DNA of 64,000 bases from Nonomuraea antri. Lineage in GTDB: Bacteria > Actinomycetota > Actinomycetes > Streptosporangiales > Streptosporangiaceae. The stretch's first letter is position 1, and each line of letters begins with the position of its first letter. A program made the position numbers and the translations under genes. Below are positions 17,175 through 26,300 of this stretch, in pieces. The notes under the pieces are model-generated. The model saw only the letters and a list, made by a program, of their open reading frames with translations. It was not told where the DNA came from and did not search any database. The stretch is from NCBI RefSeq assembly GCF_013283785.1, contig NZ_JABCPZ010000033.1, forward strand, positions 1 through 64,000, given 5' to 3'.

Positions 17175-18119
17175 TTAGAACAGCGCGCTGGACAAAGCTC
17201 TACGTGCTTTCGCCAAAGATGGGTCGTCGCCCGGCAAAGCGTCGAAAAGCCCCAGCAGGTGCCGGCGCGCCTTGTCGCGATCGTCGCCCGAGGTGCGCTT
17301 GACCACCGCGATGATGCGGCTGAACGCCTCGTCGTAGGAGCCCGAGGCCATCTCCAGGTCGGCCGCGAGCAACTGGGCGTCGATGTCGGCCGGGTCTTCC
17401 AGCCGGCGCTGCACGTCGGCCGGGTCGGCCGTCATGGTGCGCCGGATGAGGTTGACCCCGGCCAGGCCCATCTTGGCCTCCTCGTCGCCCGGCAAGCGGG
17501 CCAGCAGCCGCTGGTAGGCCTCGGCCGCCGCGTCGAGGTCGCCCTCGTCGATGGCGGCCACCGCGGCCGCCAGGTCGGGGTCGGCGGGCGGACCGGCCGG
17601 GACCTCGCCCTGCTCCTCACCGGCCGCCGGCGGCCTGGCGTCGGGGTTGGCCTGGTAGAACTGCTCGACCGCGGCCAGCAGCTCGTCGAGCCAGCGGCGC
17701 AGCTCCTGCTCGGGAACCACCTGCTGGAAGCCGGCCATGACCTGGCCCTGGAAGATCGCCAGCACGGTGGGCACCGCCTGCACCCGCAGCGCCTGCGCGA
17801 TCTGCGGGCTCACGTCGACGTTGACCTTGGCCAGCACCACCCGGCCGCCCAGGTCGCCCACCACCTTCTCCAGCACCGGGCTGAGCTGGGCGCTGCCCGG
17901 CGCGCGTGGCGACCAGAAGTCGATGATGACCGGCGTGGTCATCGAACGGTCGACGACGTCGGACGTGAACGTCTCCTCGGTCACGTCGACGACGGACGAG
18001 GCCACCTCAGGACCCGCGGCCTCCCGCCGGGCCTGCGCCTCCAGTGCCTGCTTGCGCGCGCCCAGATCGACCGCTCCGTAGAGCGACCCGGGCCTAGAGA
18101 AGTCCGCCATGCTCTTCAT
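17175..18119 (-). CDS. thioredoxin-like domain plus TPR protein (CnoX/YbbN-like), no CXXC
   Basis: A 314-residue protein with a thioredoxin fold (about residues 45-150) followed by tetratricopeptide-like helices (about 180-314). The position of the thioredoxin active site reads IIDFWSPRAPGSAQLSP, so both cysteines of the usual WCGPC are absent and it cannot act as a disulphide reductase. The cis-proline segment AVPTVLAIFQG is intact. The architecture matches the YbbN/CnoX co-chaperone family, where redox activity is often lost. The start codon lies inside the end of the MarR gene (26-bp overlap), so translation is probably coupled. An alternative ATG lies nine bases further in. A related gene occurs near mce and thiolase in mycobacteria. 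Confidence 0.85.
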   Translation of the reverse strand: MKSMADFSRPGSLYGAVDLGARKQALEAQARREAAGPEVASSVVDVTEETFTSDVVDRSMTTPVIIDFWSPRAPGSAQLSPVLEKVVGDLGGRVVLAKVNVDVSPQIAQALRVQAVPTVLAIFQGQVMAGFQQVVPEQELRRWLDELLAAVEQFYQANPDARPPAAGEEQGEVPAGPPADPDLAAAVAAIDEGDLDAAAEAYQRLLARLPGDEEAKMGLAGVNLIRRTMTADPADVQRRLEDPADIDAQLLAADLEMASGSYDEAFSRIIAVVKRTSGDDRDKARRHLLGLFDALPGDDPSLAKARRALSSALF

Positions 18120-18645
18120 CTTGCCGCATGGACGGGCCCGCGAAGTCACCCGCCGCCACCCGTAGCGTGCGCAACTGGTCGAACATCTGCCGGAGTTCGT
18201 CCTCGGCGTACATGGTGAGGCCGAAATCGGCGGCCATGAGGTCGTCGGTGGCCCGGCGCACCACGTCGCGGCCCGCCTCGGTGATCTCGGCGAGCACGCC
18301 GCGGCCGTCGCGCGGGTTGGGCAGCCGCACCACGAGCCCGGACTTCTCCAGCCGGTCGACGGTGTTTGTGACGCTGGTGGGATGCACCATGAGCCGTTCA
18401 CCGATCTTCCACAGCGGCAGCGCCCCGCTCTTGCTGAACGTCAACAACACCAATGCCTCGTATCTGGCGAAGGTCAAGTCGTATGGCTTCAGGAGCGAGT
18501 CAAGTTGCGACAGCAGGATCTGATGCGCTCTCATGATCGAGGTCACGGCGGCCATGGCGGAAGAGGGCCCGAAGTGAGCACGCCAGGATTCCGCGGCGCG
18601 GTCGATCGGATCGAACGGCAGGTTGAGCGGCTTCGGCTGCGACAC
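18094..18645 (-). CDS. MarR family transcriptional regulator
   Basis: A 183-residue winged-helix regulator. FARYEALVLLTFSKSGALPL (residues about 60-80) leads into the recognition part VHPTSVTNTVDRLEKSGLV (about 87-105), and the wing LPNPRDGRGVLAEITEAG follows, as in all MarR proteins. It is translated upstream of, and overlaps, the thioredoxin-like gene by 26 bp. The regulated genes are not evident from a nearby operator; control of its own operon is the likeliest guess. Confidence 0.9.
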   Translation of the reverse strand: MSQPKPLNLPFDPIDRAAESWRAHFGPSSAMAAVTSIMRAHQILLSQLDSLLKPYDLTFARYEALVLLTFSKSGALPLWKIGERLMVHPTSVTNTVDRLEKSGLVVRLPNPRDGRGVLAEITEAGRDVVRRATDDLMAADFGLTMYAEDELRQMFDQLRTLRVAAGDFAGPSMRQDEEHGGLL

Positions 18646-18877
18646 AGCGCTACGGTAGCGCGCCGCTCGTCCCTATTCGTCTGCTTACCGAGAGCGACCA
18701 ACTTCGCTGCTTGACCAAGAATGCGGACGTCAATCATCACGCTCAGTTATGGTTCTCGTACGAATGGTGACGCGGAAGCCAAGTCCGAACGCCGTGGGGA
18801 CCGGCGCGGACCGACCGTCTTCCGCCTTGCCGAGGGGCACGGGGGGTGCTTGATGAGTTTCATCAACGGGAAAAAGG
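18646..18877. promoter_or_regulatory. divergent intergenic region
   Basis: 232 bp between the MarR gene (minus) and a membrane-protein gene (plus). It must contain both promoters. I see no perfect dyad long enough to name as an operator. Confidence 0.4.
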
Positions 18878-20218
18878 GTGCGTGAGCACGCGGGCGTTTC
18901 ACGCGAGGAGCTGAAGCAGAGCGCGGCGGTCACTGTCGCCGTGCTGCTGGCACTCGGCCTGGTCGCGGCGTGGAGCGTCCTGATACCCGGCGTCGACGCG
19001 TGGGAGAACATCGTGGCCGCGGTCATCGGCTCGCTGCGGATGACCGGGCCGGTCGCCGCCGCGTTCGCGGCCTGGGTGGCCCTGCGCAAGCGCCGGGCGT
19101 TGCGCGGCCGTTCGCTGACCACGTGGCGGGCGCTCAAGGCGCCGCTGGCCATCGTGGTGGTGGTGCTGGGCTCGTTCGGCGCGACGGTGCTGGTGCTGGC
19201 CGTCAAGACGGTGCTCACCGAGCAGTCCGGACGGCTCAGCCTGTCCGGCCTCGGCATGGGCATGGCCGGGCTGGCGCTGTACTCGGTGATCGGGTGGGTG
19301 GCCGGGTGGGTCCTCCCCAGGCCGTTCACGCCGCCGCTGGCCGGGCTGGCCTGCTACGGGGTGTTCTCCTGGCTGGCCGACGACCGGGGATGGGCCGACA
19401 AGCTGGCTCCGGGCACGGGTGAGCCGTACGACCTGTTCCAGGGGCTGAGCGGCGCGGCGTTCTTCGACCAGACGATCTGGCTGCTGGGCATCACCGGGGC
19501 GCTGCTGCTCGGCTGGGCGGCGCTGGTGACCAGGCAGGCCCTGGTGCTGGCGTGCGCGCTGCTGGCCGTGCTGGCCGCGGGCATGGGCGTGTCGCGGGTG
19601 CTCGCGCAGCCCAAGCCGGCCGCCGCTCAGGAGATCGCCTACAGCTGCCAGGACTGGCCGATCACGGTGTGCGTGCACCCCGGCATGCGGGCCGGGCTGA
19701 CCGAGCTGGGCGCGGCGTTCACGCAGATCGCCTCGCGTCTGGCGGGCACGCCGGCCGCGTTCACCCGGGTGGAGCAGCGGCCGCTTGAGGACCCGCTGCA
19801 GCCGTCCAACGGGCTCGCGCCGATCCACGTGCCCGACCTGTCGGCCGGGTTCGCCGAGGAGGCGGCGCACGAGTACATCGAGTCGCTGGCCGCCCGCTGC
19901 CCGGGCACGCCCGCCGACGGCTACCGGGAGATCGTGATGGCCTGGCTGCGCGGCGAGCCGCTGCCCGGCGGGCCGATGCCCGAGCACCAGTACGCGGCCT
20001 CGTGGTTCGCCGGGGTGAGCGAGCACCAGCGCAGGGAGTGGCTGCGGATGTTCTTCAGCGACTTCCAGTCGTGCAAGCTGGCCGGCACGCACTTCGGCGG
20101 CGGCCCCGCCGTCACGCAGGCGCCAGCGCACCCGGTGCCGGCGACGAGCCACGTCTACCCGGTCTATCCCGACCAGAGCGACGATCCAACGCCAATGTCA
20201 CCAAACAGCTGGCAATGA
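18878..20218 (+). CDS. membrane protein with extracytoplasmic C-terminal domain, function unknown
   Basis: A 446-residue protein with about six membrane segments in residues 15-240 (for example AAVTVAVLLALGLVAAW, APLAIVVVVLGSFGATVLVL, LVLACALLAVLAAGMGV). After residue 240 a soluble domain of about 200 residues starts with CQDWPITVCVHPGM and ends with a proline-rich tail. Two cysteines at the start of that domain suggest an outside location. The layout resembles membrane proteins found next to ABC exporters in streptomycetes, but no exporter gene adjoins it here. GTG start with only a weak purine run (AAAAAGG) before it. I cannot give a function. Confidence 0.72.
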   Translation: MREHAGVSREELKQSAAVTVAVLLALGLVAAWSVLIPGVDAWENIVAAVIGSLRMTGPVAAAFAAWVALRKRRALRGRSLTTWRALKAPLAIVVVVLGSFGATVLVLAVKTVLTEQSGRLSLSGLGMGMAGLALYSVIGWVAGWVLPRPFTPPLAGLACYGVFSWLADDRGWADKLAPGTGEPYDLFQGLSGAAFFDQTIWLLGITGALLLGWAALVTRQALVLACALLAVLAAGMGVSRVLAQPKPAAAQEIAYSCQDWPITVCVHPGMRAGLTELGAAFTQIASRLAGTPAAFTRVEQRPLEDPLQPSNGLAPIHVPDLSAGFAEEAAHEYIESLAARCPGTPADGYREIVMAWLRGEPLPGGPMPEHQYAASWFAGVSEHQRREWLRMFFSDFQSCKLAGTHFGGGPAVTQAPAHPVPATSHVYPVYPDQSDDPTPMSPNSWQ

Positions 20219-20246
20219 TGATCGCCGAACGGGTAGTCATGCCCGC

Positions 20247-20921
20247 ATGACGACTTCCCAGACGGCGCCGCCGCCCGAGGCCACGCCTCGGCGGCGCCGC
20301 AGGTGGCGATATCTGGCCGGGTTCCTGGTCCTGGCGGTCCTGCTCGTGGTGGGCGGCCGCCTGGCCTGGTCCTGGTGGAACCCCTTCGGCGAGCAGACGA
20401 TCGACCGCAGCCAGCCGGTGCTGCTGCAGTCGATCAAGGACCTGAGCCGCTTCGAGGCCGCGACCGGCAACTTCCAGGTGGTGGTCGACCTGGAGAAGGA
20501 CGCCGCCTTCCTGCCCGACGCGGTCAAGGGCAGCCGTACGCTGTTCGTGGGCGCGGGCAGCGTCGACGCGTACGTGGACTTCTCCGGCATGGCGACCAAC
20601 GCGGTGACGGTCTCCGAGGACCGTACGCAGGCGACCATCCGCCTGCCGCGGGCCCAGTTGGAGAAGCCCAACCTGGACAACAACCGCTCGTACGTGTTCG
20701 CGCAGCAACGCGGGCTCTTCGACCGGGTGCAGGACTTCCTGTCGTCCTCGCCCGGCGATCAGCGGGAGCTGTACATGCTGGCGGAGAAGAAGATCGGCGA
20801 GGCGGCCGTGTCCAGCGACCTGCGCGCCCGAGCCGACGCCAACACCCGCACGATGCTGACCGGGATGCTCAGATCACTCGGCTTCACCAAGGTCACGGTC
20901 AAGTTCACCGACGAACCTTAG
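20247..20921 (+). CDS. DUF4230 domain protein
   Basis: A 224-residue bitopic membrane protein. A basic N terminus (PRRRRRWRYLAG) is followed by a single membrane helix (about residues 24-43) and then an external domain of the DUF4230 type, recognisable from LLQSIKDLSRFEAATGNFQV and the later RADANTRTMLTGMLRSLGF. DUF4230 proteins are of unknown function and common in actinobacteria and firmicutes. It starts 28 bp after the preceding membrane-protein gene, so the two may be one operon. Confidence 0.83.
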   Translation: MTTSQTAPPPEATPRRRRRWRYLAGFLVLAVLLVVGGRLAWSWWNPFGEQTIDRSQPVLLQSIKDLSRFEAATGNFQVVVDLEKDAAFLPDAVKGSRTLFVGAGSVDAYVDFSGMATNAVTVSEDRTQATIRLPRAQLEKPNLDNNRSYVFAQQRGLFDRVQDFLSSSPGDQRELYMLAEKKIGEAAVSSDLRARADANTRTMLTGMLRSLGFTKVTVKFTDEP

Positions 20922-20949
20922 GCGCTCCGGCGGGGGCGGGGCGGGCCGA

Positions 20950-21006
20950 CCTAAGGCGGCCGGGCCTCAGGCAGTCGGGCCTCAGACGGCCGGGCCTCAG
21001 GCAGGG
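20950..21006 (+). repeat. short GC-rich tandem repeat
   Basis: CGGGCCTCAG recurs three times at 15- to 16-bp spacing after the DUF4230 gene, each copy joined by GCAGT, ACGGC or similar. The DNA up to 21200 stays rich in AAGGCGG-like words and shows no gene. It may act as a transcript end or be simple slipped-strand expansion. Confidence 0.6.
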
Positions 21007-21200
21007 CTGGTAAGGCGGGCAGGGCCCGGCTAAGGCGGCCGGCGGCGGGGTCTGAGGTACCTGAGCCCGCTCCCTAGGTACTCCCCCACCTGCCCGGACG
21101 GGCGCAGATAAGGCATCCGCCCGATGTGCCCCGGTGCGCCTTAGGAGGAATCTAAGAGTGCGAAGAAAACAGCACGGCACTCACCTCACAGGAGCATCGG

Positions 21201-21347
21201 ATGAACGCCGAACTCGAATACGTAGTCATGCAGAACCACGCCGCCGAACTGCGCCGGGTCGCCGCCGAGGAGCGGCGGGCGCGTGAGGCGCGCCAGGGGC
21301 AGCGGTCCGGGCGCCGCTCGGTCTTCTCGCGCCTGCTCGCCTCATGA
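21201..21347 (+). CDS. small conserved basic protein (48 aa)
   Basis: A 48-residue frame with a good AGGAG seven bases before its ATG and a perfect terminator hairpin 13 bp after its stop. It begins MNAELEYVVMQNHAAELRRV, continues with a run of Glu/Arg/Ala residues (EERRAREARQG) and ends RRSVFSRLLAS, so it looks like one amphipathic helix with a basic tail. Short proteins of this pattern are widespread in actinomycetes to my knowledge, without known function. The helix-rich composition, the RBS and the terminator support it as real. Confidence 0.66.
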   Translation: MNAELEYVVMQNHAAELRRVAAEERRAREARQGQRSGRRSVFSRLLAS

Positions 21348-21359
21348 CCGTCCACAAGC

Positions 21360-21391
21360 AGCCCGGCCGCATCCTCCCTCGCGGCCGGGCT
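21360..21391 (+). terminator. hairpin terminator after the 48-aa gene
   Basis: AGCCCGGCCGC and GCGGCCGGGCT pair perfectly over 11 bp around a 10-base loop. There is no T-run, as is common in GC-rich actinomycetes. Confidence 0.7.
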
Positions 21392-21405
21392 GAACAGCCT
21401 CCGTA

Positions 21406-21607
21406 GCGAGGCACCGCCCCGGCCCATTCCTTGTACGGCCGGGGCCACAACGTCCTCGGTGCTCTCCGGGGACCGCCGCAGGGGACGGCGGGAAACAGGG
21501 CCTCGCGATGAGACGCGCGCACGATACGGGGGTTGCGCACTCATCGCGAGGCCCTCGGCGTTCCTGCCTGGTGGTTCCTGATATAGCCGCCCGGCGACGC
21601 GGGGTGC
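21406..21607 (+). repeat. direct repeat, left copy (tenA leader remnant)
   Basis: This 202-bp stretch is repeated at 31413-31613 with four substitutions and one single-base gap by my alignment. It contains two hairpins (21417-21444 and 21498-21554), a -10-like TATAGC and the first 13 bases of a TPP aptamer (CGACGCGGGGTGC, 21595-21607). After that base the two copies diverge completely, so the left copy has no working riboswitch and no tenA. Together the two copies bound an island of about 9.8 kb. Confidence 0.92.
21498..21554 (+). other. long conserved hairpin, left copy
   Basis: GGGCCTCGCGATGAG (21498-21512) pairs perfectly with CTCATCGCGAGGCCC (21540-21554); an inner GCGCA/TGCGC stem fits in the loop. 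The right copy keeps the fold with one G-U pair. Confidence 0.75.
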
Positions 21608-21919
21608 GGCCGTGTCGCCCTCCCGTGGGGTCCTCGTCCGACGTGCTGCGATCCTCGGCCACCCGTGAGGGCGACTGCCACAGAGACGGCCTGCGCACCA
21701 CTGCACACGCGGCGCGGTAGAGATCCTCGGCAGGTGTAGCTCTTCTAAGAGACTCGCCTGATCACGCTCCGAGAGCGAGTTCGTGCAGATTACGAATTCG
21801 CTGAAACGCGAGTGCCAGCCCAGCATGGCCGACCATACCCGCGCTCAGGTCAGATCAGCTCATGACTTGCCCAAACCGAGAAGAGATCATGTCGAAGGGA
21901 GAAGGACAGAGGGGGACGC
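21608..21919. other. island left end, no gene seen
   Basis: No credible gene is visible. GTCGCCCTC at 21614-21622 and GAGGGCGAC at 21667-21675 form a nine-base inverted repeat right after the leader breakpoint. A 32-bp element at 21754-21785 recurs inverted at 22709-22740. Base composition is mixed and codon bias is absent, as in decayed DNA. Confidence 0.5.
21754..21785 (-). repeat. imperfect 32-bp inverted repeat, left arm
   Basis: The reverse complement matches 22709-22740 at 27 of 32 positions by hand alignment; the common core on that strand is CGAACTCGCTCTCG. The two arms flank the permease pseudogene. Confidence 0.6.
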
Positions 21920-22685
21920 TTGAGGGCGAACTCCACAGACACCGAGCCAGCATTCATCGGCTCAGGCGAGACGATCCGAAGCACGATCCGGCGCTCCATC
22001 ATGACACGGAGACCCCCTGGCTGATCGCAATCACCTTACTGGCGGGCCTGGCCGCCGCAGTCATGACGGCCGCGAAAGCTTCATCCGCCGACCGCACATT
22101 TGCCATGTTCTCAGAACCGGTGCAGAGCCTCATGTCAGTCACAGTGCCCTTCCTCGGCGTCCTGCTGGTCGGCGACCTGAGGCGAACCCCCGGCCCGGAT
22201 CGTGCCCAGCCTCCTGGCGGCGATCCTGCTGGCAGCAGCCATCGGTCTCTTCGGGGTCCTGGTCAGCGCCATCGTGCTCGCGATCACTTCGCCAGGTAGT
22301 GCCCCCGGTCCATGGCTCAACGCCGAGACCATTGCGGTGAGCGGCGTGCTGGTGCAGATCGTTGCTCAACTCTTGGACACCGGCCTGGGACTTGTGGCTG
22401 CGCCCACCTGTCGTCACGTCCCTCGCCACCATCGTGCTGCCGCTCGGCTTGTGGCCGGTGCTGCATGGAGTGGAGATCCTCCGTCCCGCCCAGGCCTGGC
22501 TCACGCCGTACTTCTCGGTGCGGAATCTGCTTTCCGGCTAGACGAGCGTGATGACATGGACACAGTGGCTCATCGTTGTTTTGATCTGGCGTGTTGGCCT
22601 CAATATCGTCGGCGCGGTGCGGGCTAAGCGATCGAAGTCAGGACACGCTCTGACAGCAGAAGGCACGCGCGATTCCGAACGCTAA
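21920..22685 (+). pseudogene. decayed multi-pass membrane protein, ABC permease-like
   Basis: A protein can be read only by switching frames. A TTG at 21920 behind AGGGGG starts NSTDTEPAFIGSGETIRS; the frame then shifts near 22005 to TPWLIAITLLAGLAAAVMTA, shifts again near 22190 (a run of five C) to VPSLLAAILLAAAIG, and again near 22395 to LWLRPPVVTSLATIVLPLG. A TAG at 22539 interrupts the last frame after VRNLLSG, and reading continues in frame as MTWTQWLIVVLIWRVGLNIVG to a TAA at 22683. Segments are strongly hydrophobic and resemble ABC-2 type permeases of actinomycetes. Three frameshifts plus a nonsense codon make sequencing error an unlikely sole cause. Confidence 0.78.
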
Positions 22686-22708
22686 GAGTCGACCAACCCC
22701 ACTACTGG

Positions 22709-22740
22709 AACGAACTCGCTCTCGAAGCGAGATCAGACGG
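22709..22740 (+). repeat. imperfect 32-bp inverted repeat, right arm
   Basis: Partner of the element at 21754-21785 in the opposite orientation. It begins 23 bases after the end of the permease pseudogene. Confidence 0.6.
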
Positions 22741-22849
22741 GGTCACTCCGACGGAGCTTCCTTGTCCGCGGTACGCTTAACCAGAAAGCTCCCCGCTTGG
22801 CCTCCTTGGCATAAGAATAAATTCGTTCACGTTGCACACCCATATCCAC

Positions 22850-23305
22850 TTAGCCATCACTCCGAGCTCGCCATCTAAATAGAAGATTCTCCTTACCTCC
22901 CTTAAGTGGGATTGTTTCAAGTCTAGCAATTTCCTCCATGCGTGGCATCCAATCCAAATACGGAAAGAATGAAGCCCGCCAGCATAGTCGAATCAGTAGC
23001 ACTTCTCCATATGCCGGAATCAATCCGACTAGCATGTCCCGCAATCTATACGAGGACCATTTTGACAGAATCCCAATTCCTGCAATTATGGCGAGCCTCA
23101 AAACTACAAGTTGTAATGCGTCAGCCAGATAAGGGACGTGTCTGGACGGAGTTGCGGCATAAAGGTCAGCCAGAAACCACCTTTCCAGGACAAGATAAAG
23201 GGAATAGTTGACCAGCAATACTCCCACTGCCGCGAGCGTGGCGATGATCGTGCGCAATACCCTCCCTATCGGCCCAACTCGAACCTCCCCGCAGAACAAC
23301 TTCAC
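22850..23305 (-). CDS. small membrane protein, candidate immunity protein of the RHS toxin
   Basis: A 151-residue protein with hydrophobic segments at about residues 16-38 (IIATLAAVGVLLVNYSLYLV), 60-80 (LQLVVLRLAIIAGIGIL) and perhaps 90-108, and a charged C-terminal tail (LKGGKENLLFRWRARSDG). I recognise no family. It starts 55 bp after the stop of the giant RHS gene on the same strand, with GGTGGGG eight bases before its GTG. In polymorphic toxin systems this position is usually that of the immunity gene, so a protective role is inferred. DNA here is AT-rich for this genome (27 G/C in the 60 bases at 23041-23100), like the toxin tip. Confidence 0.65.
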   Translation of the reverse strand: MKLFCGEVRVGPIGRVLRTIIATLAAVGVLLVNYSLYLVLERWFLADLYAATPSRHVPYLADALQLVVLRLAIIAGIGILSKWSSYRLRDMLVGLIPAYGEVLLIRLCWRASFFPYLDWMPRMEEIARLETIPLKGGKENLLFRWRARSDG

Positions 23306-23360
23306 CAGTCAACCCCACCTGGTTCGCACCGCTGGTTACTGCACATCCGCGGTAATCTAC

Positions 23361-26300
23361 CTAATGCGAACACATCTCTCCATTCGCTGACTCATTTACG
23401 CTCTTACAGATACTCAGGTAGGCCTCATCCGGCGTCCCATCCCATGTCTTGTAGGTGTAGTAGGGACGCCCGGCGTTGTAATGGCCTTCCCAAGTGGTTA
23501 CCCACTTGTCCGTGAACCTCAGCCGACCTTGAACTGACACCCATGCTTTCCAGTGCGTCTGCACCGTGGTTCGCCACTGGGTGCGATATAGCATTCGGTA
23601 ACGAACACAACTCTCATTAAGACATATCTTAAGCGAATCAGTCTTTCTCCAAATAAACATTGTGTCTCGATACTGAATGTCGAACCGGTATCTATAGTCA
23701 GGGAATGCCGCTTTGGCAACATAGTCCATTGCAAAGCTGACCAAGTCCTTCATGAATTGCGACGGCGCTTTATCTGATGAGGCATGATTCCAAACGCCCT
23801 CAATCTTTAAGAATAGCTTCCATCCACCCTGAACCCAGTTCTTCTCCGCGCACTGCGCCTTGGAATATCCAAGTTTTCTGCACGCCGCAACGGCCTCTTC
23901 AGGAGTGCAGTGTCGCCCGCCGCAGACATCACCTTCACGGGTCCCACGAGGCGTCTTTGAATCAGCATGCAGCTTCTTCAGCGCGGCCCTCGCCTTCGCC
24001 CCTGCCGCACCCCTTAGTTTGGATGCCTGCGCGAGCGAGCGAATCTTCTGCCAAAGCCGACGGAGCTCCTTTTCGTCATCCGTCTTTTGTGCGAACCCAG
24101 CAAAGGTCTCGCGCTCTTGTTTCGAAACGTCCCAGTAGCCCGGCTGTGCCGGCTCGCCCTCTGTGGTAACCCCGATCCGCTTAGCTTCGTCATCATCAAA
24201 GGAGGGCAGATTGGGCTTGATGAAGTTATCGTAGTACCATTCAGGATCAGCTTCGATGACGGCACTGAAATCAGCGGAACCACAAATCTCGAGGGCGGGA
24301 CCGCTGCAGCCCAGCGCTCCTTCACCTCCTCCGAGGGCATCGCCAATAACGGATTCCCCTCCGCCGCCTGGCCCATAGCCTGTACCGCTACCAATCGTGA
24401 CCGTGGCGGATCCGCTGTAGCCCGGGTCGAAGCCCAGACCGGCGGTGTAGTGGCCTGTGGGATCGGCGCCAGTTAGGGGGGAGGCGTTGGCGTAGGTGTA
24501 GCGGTTGGCCTGGACCGACGGGCTGGGGTTGAGTGTGGCGGTGTCGCGACTGGTGAAGGTGCCGGTGCTGGGCTGGTACCAGCGGGCGTGCATGTTGACC
24601 TTGCCGGTGTCCGGGTCGGTGTATTCGCCCTGGTAGCCGAGACTGGCCTTGCCGCCGGTCTGGGCGGTGGCTTGGCCGAACGGGTCAAAGGCGGTCGAGC
24701 CGTTCACGGTGGTGCCGGTGTAGGTACCTACCAGGTCGCCGTGCAGGTCGTTGAACGCGCCGACGGCGGGGTCGGTGCCTTCTTGCAGGCCGAGCAGTGC
24801 GCCGAACGGGTCGCGGGCGTAGCGGGCCTGGGTGCTGCCGCTGACGCTGATGGCGGCCAGGTCGTTGCCGAGGCCGGAGTAGTGGTGTTGCTGGTTGGTG
24901 GTGCCGCTGATGCGGCGGGTGAGGCGGTCGAAGACGTCGTAGCTGTAGAGGCTGTCGCCGTCGGCGATGAGGCGGTCGAAGGCGTCGAAGGTGAGCTGGG
25001 TGGTGGCGCCGGCCTTGGTCTGAGAAGCGAGGGTGCCGCGCGGGGTGTAGGCGTACGTGGTGTCGTCGCCGGCGGTGAGGCGGTTGCGTTCGTCGTAGGT
25101 GTAGGCCTTGTCGCCGGCCTTGGTGCGATTGCCGGCGGCGTCCCACTCGTAGGCGGTGACGGCGCCGCCGGGGGCGGTCCAGGAGGTGAGGCGGCCGGCG
25201 TGGTCGTAGCCGTAGGTGTTGGTGCCTGCTCCGGCCAGGCCGCTGGTGGTCTTGGTGGTGAGGTTGTCGTCCTTGTCCCAACCGTAGGTGATCTTCGCCA
25301 GCTCCGTCCCGCTGCTGGACTTCAGGATCTGACTGTTGGCGCGGCCCAGGTCGTCGTAGCCGAGCGTCTGGGTGTTGGCCGGGTTGGCGGAGGTGAGGCT
25401 GGTGACGCGGTTGGCCTTGTCGTAGCCGTAGGTCCAGGTGCGGCCGGTGACCGGGTCGGAGGCCGTCTTGACGCGGTTGGCGTTGTCCCAGGTGAAGGTG
25501 GCCGTTCCGGCGGCATCGACGCGCTGGGTGAGGTTGCCGTTGGCGTCGTAGGCCATGCTGGTGGCCGGGCCCGAGGACGGGGTGAGCTTGGTGAGCTGGC
25601 CGCGGTCGTTGTATTCGAGCGTGTAGTCGCCAGCGGTGATGGGCTGTCCGGCCGGGTCGTAGCCGAAGGTGCGCTGCGCGGTGGCCGCGCCGCCGCCCGT
25701 GCCGTCTTCCTTGGTCAGGCGGCCGAGGTGGTCGTAGGTGCGGTCGATGCGCACGCCGCCGGGCTGCAGGATCGCCGTGTTGTTGCCGGCCTTGTCGTAG
25801 CTGTAGGTCCAGGTGCGGTCGGCAGCGTCCGGGTGCTGGGCGGTGGCGGGTTCGATGACGTTCTCGACCAGGCCGAGGCTGTTGTAGCCGGTCCAGGTGG
25901 TGTTGCCGCGGCCGTCGGTCAGCTTGGTACGGGCGCCGACCGCGTCGTAGCCGAACCGGGTGACGATCTCCTCACCGGCCTTGACCGGCTCGATCAGCGA
26001 GGTGAGACGGTTGAGCGCGTCGAACGTCTGGCGGGTGGTGTGGCCTTCGCCGGAGGTCTGGCTGACCACGTTACCGGCCAGGTCGTAGCCCGCGCTGGTG
26101 GTGCGCACGACGGTGCCGGCGGGGTTGAGTTCCTTGACCGTGGTCAGACGTCCGGCCAGGTCGTAGGCGGTCTCGGTGGCGGTGCCGGTGGCGTCGGTGA
26201 CCTTCAGCGGACGTCCGGCGAGGTCGTAGGTGCTGGTGGTGGCATTACCTGCCGGGTCGGTGGCGGTCTTGATCTCACCGGCCGCGTTGACCTCGAAGAC

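Noticed and set aside
20922..21200. CRISPR-like array after the DUF4230 gene
   Set aside because: Repeat unit is only 10-16 bp with no uniform spacers and no cas genes; it is a simple GC-rich repeat.
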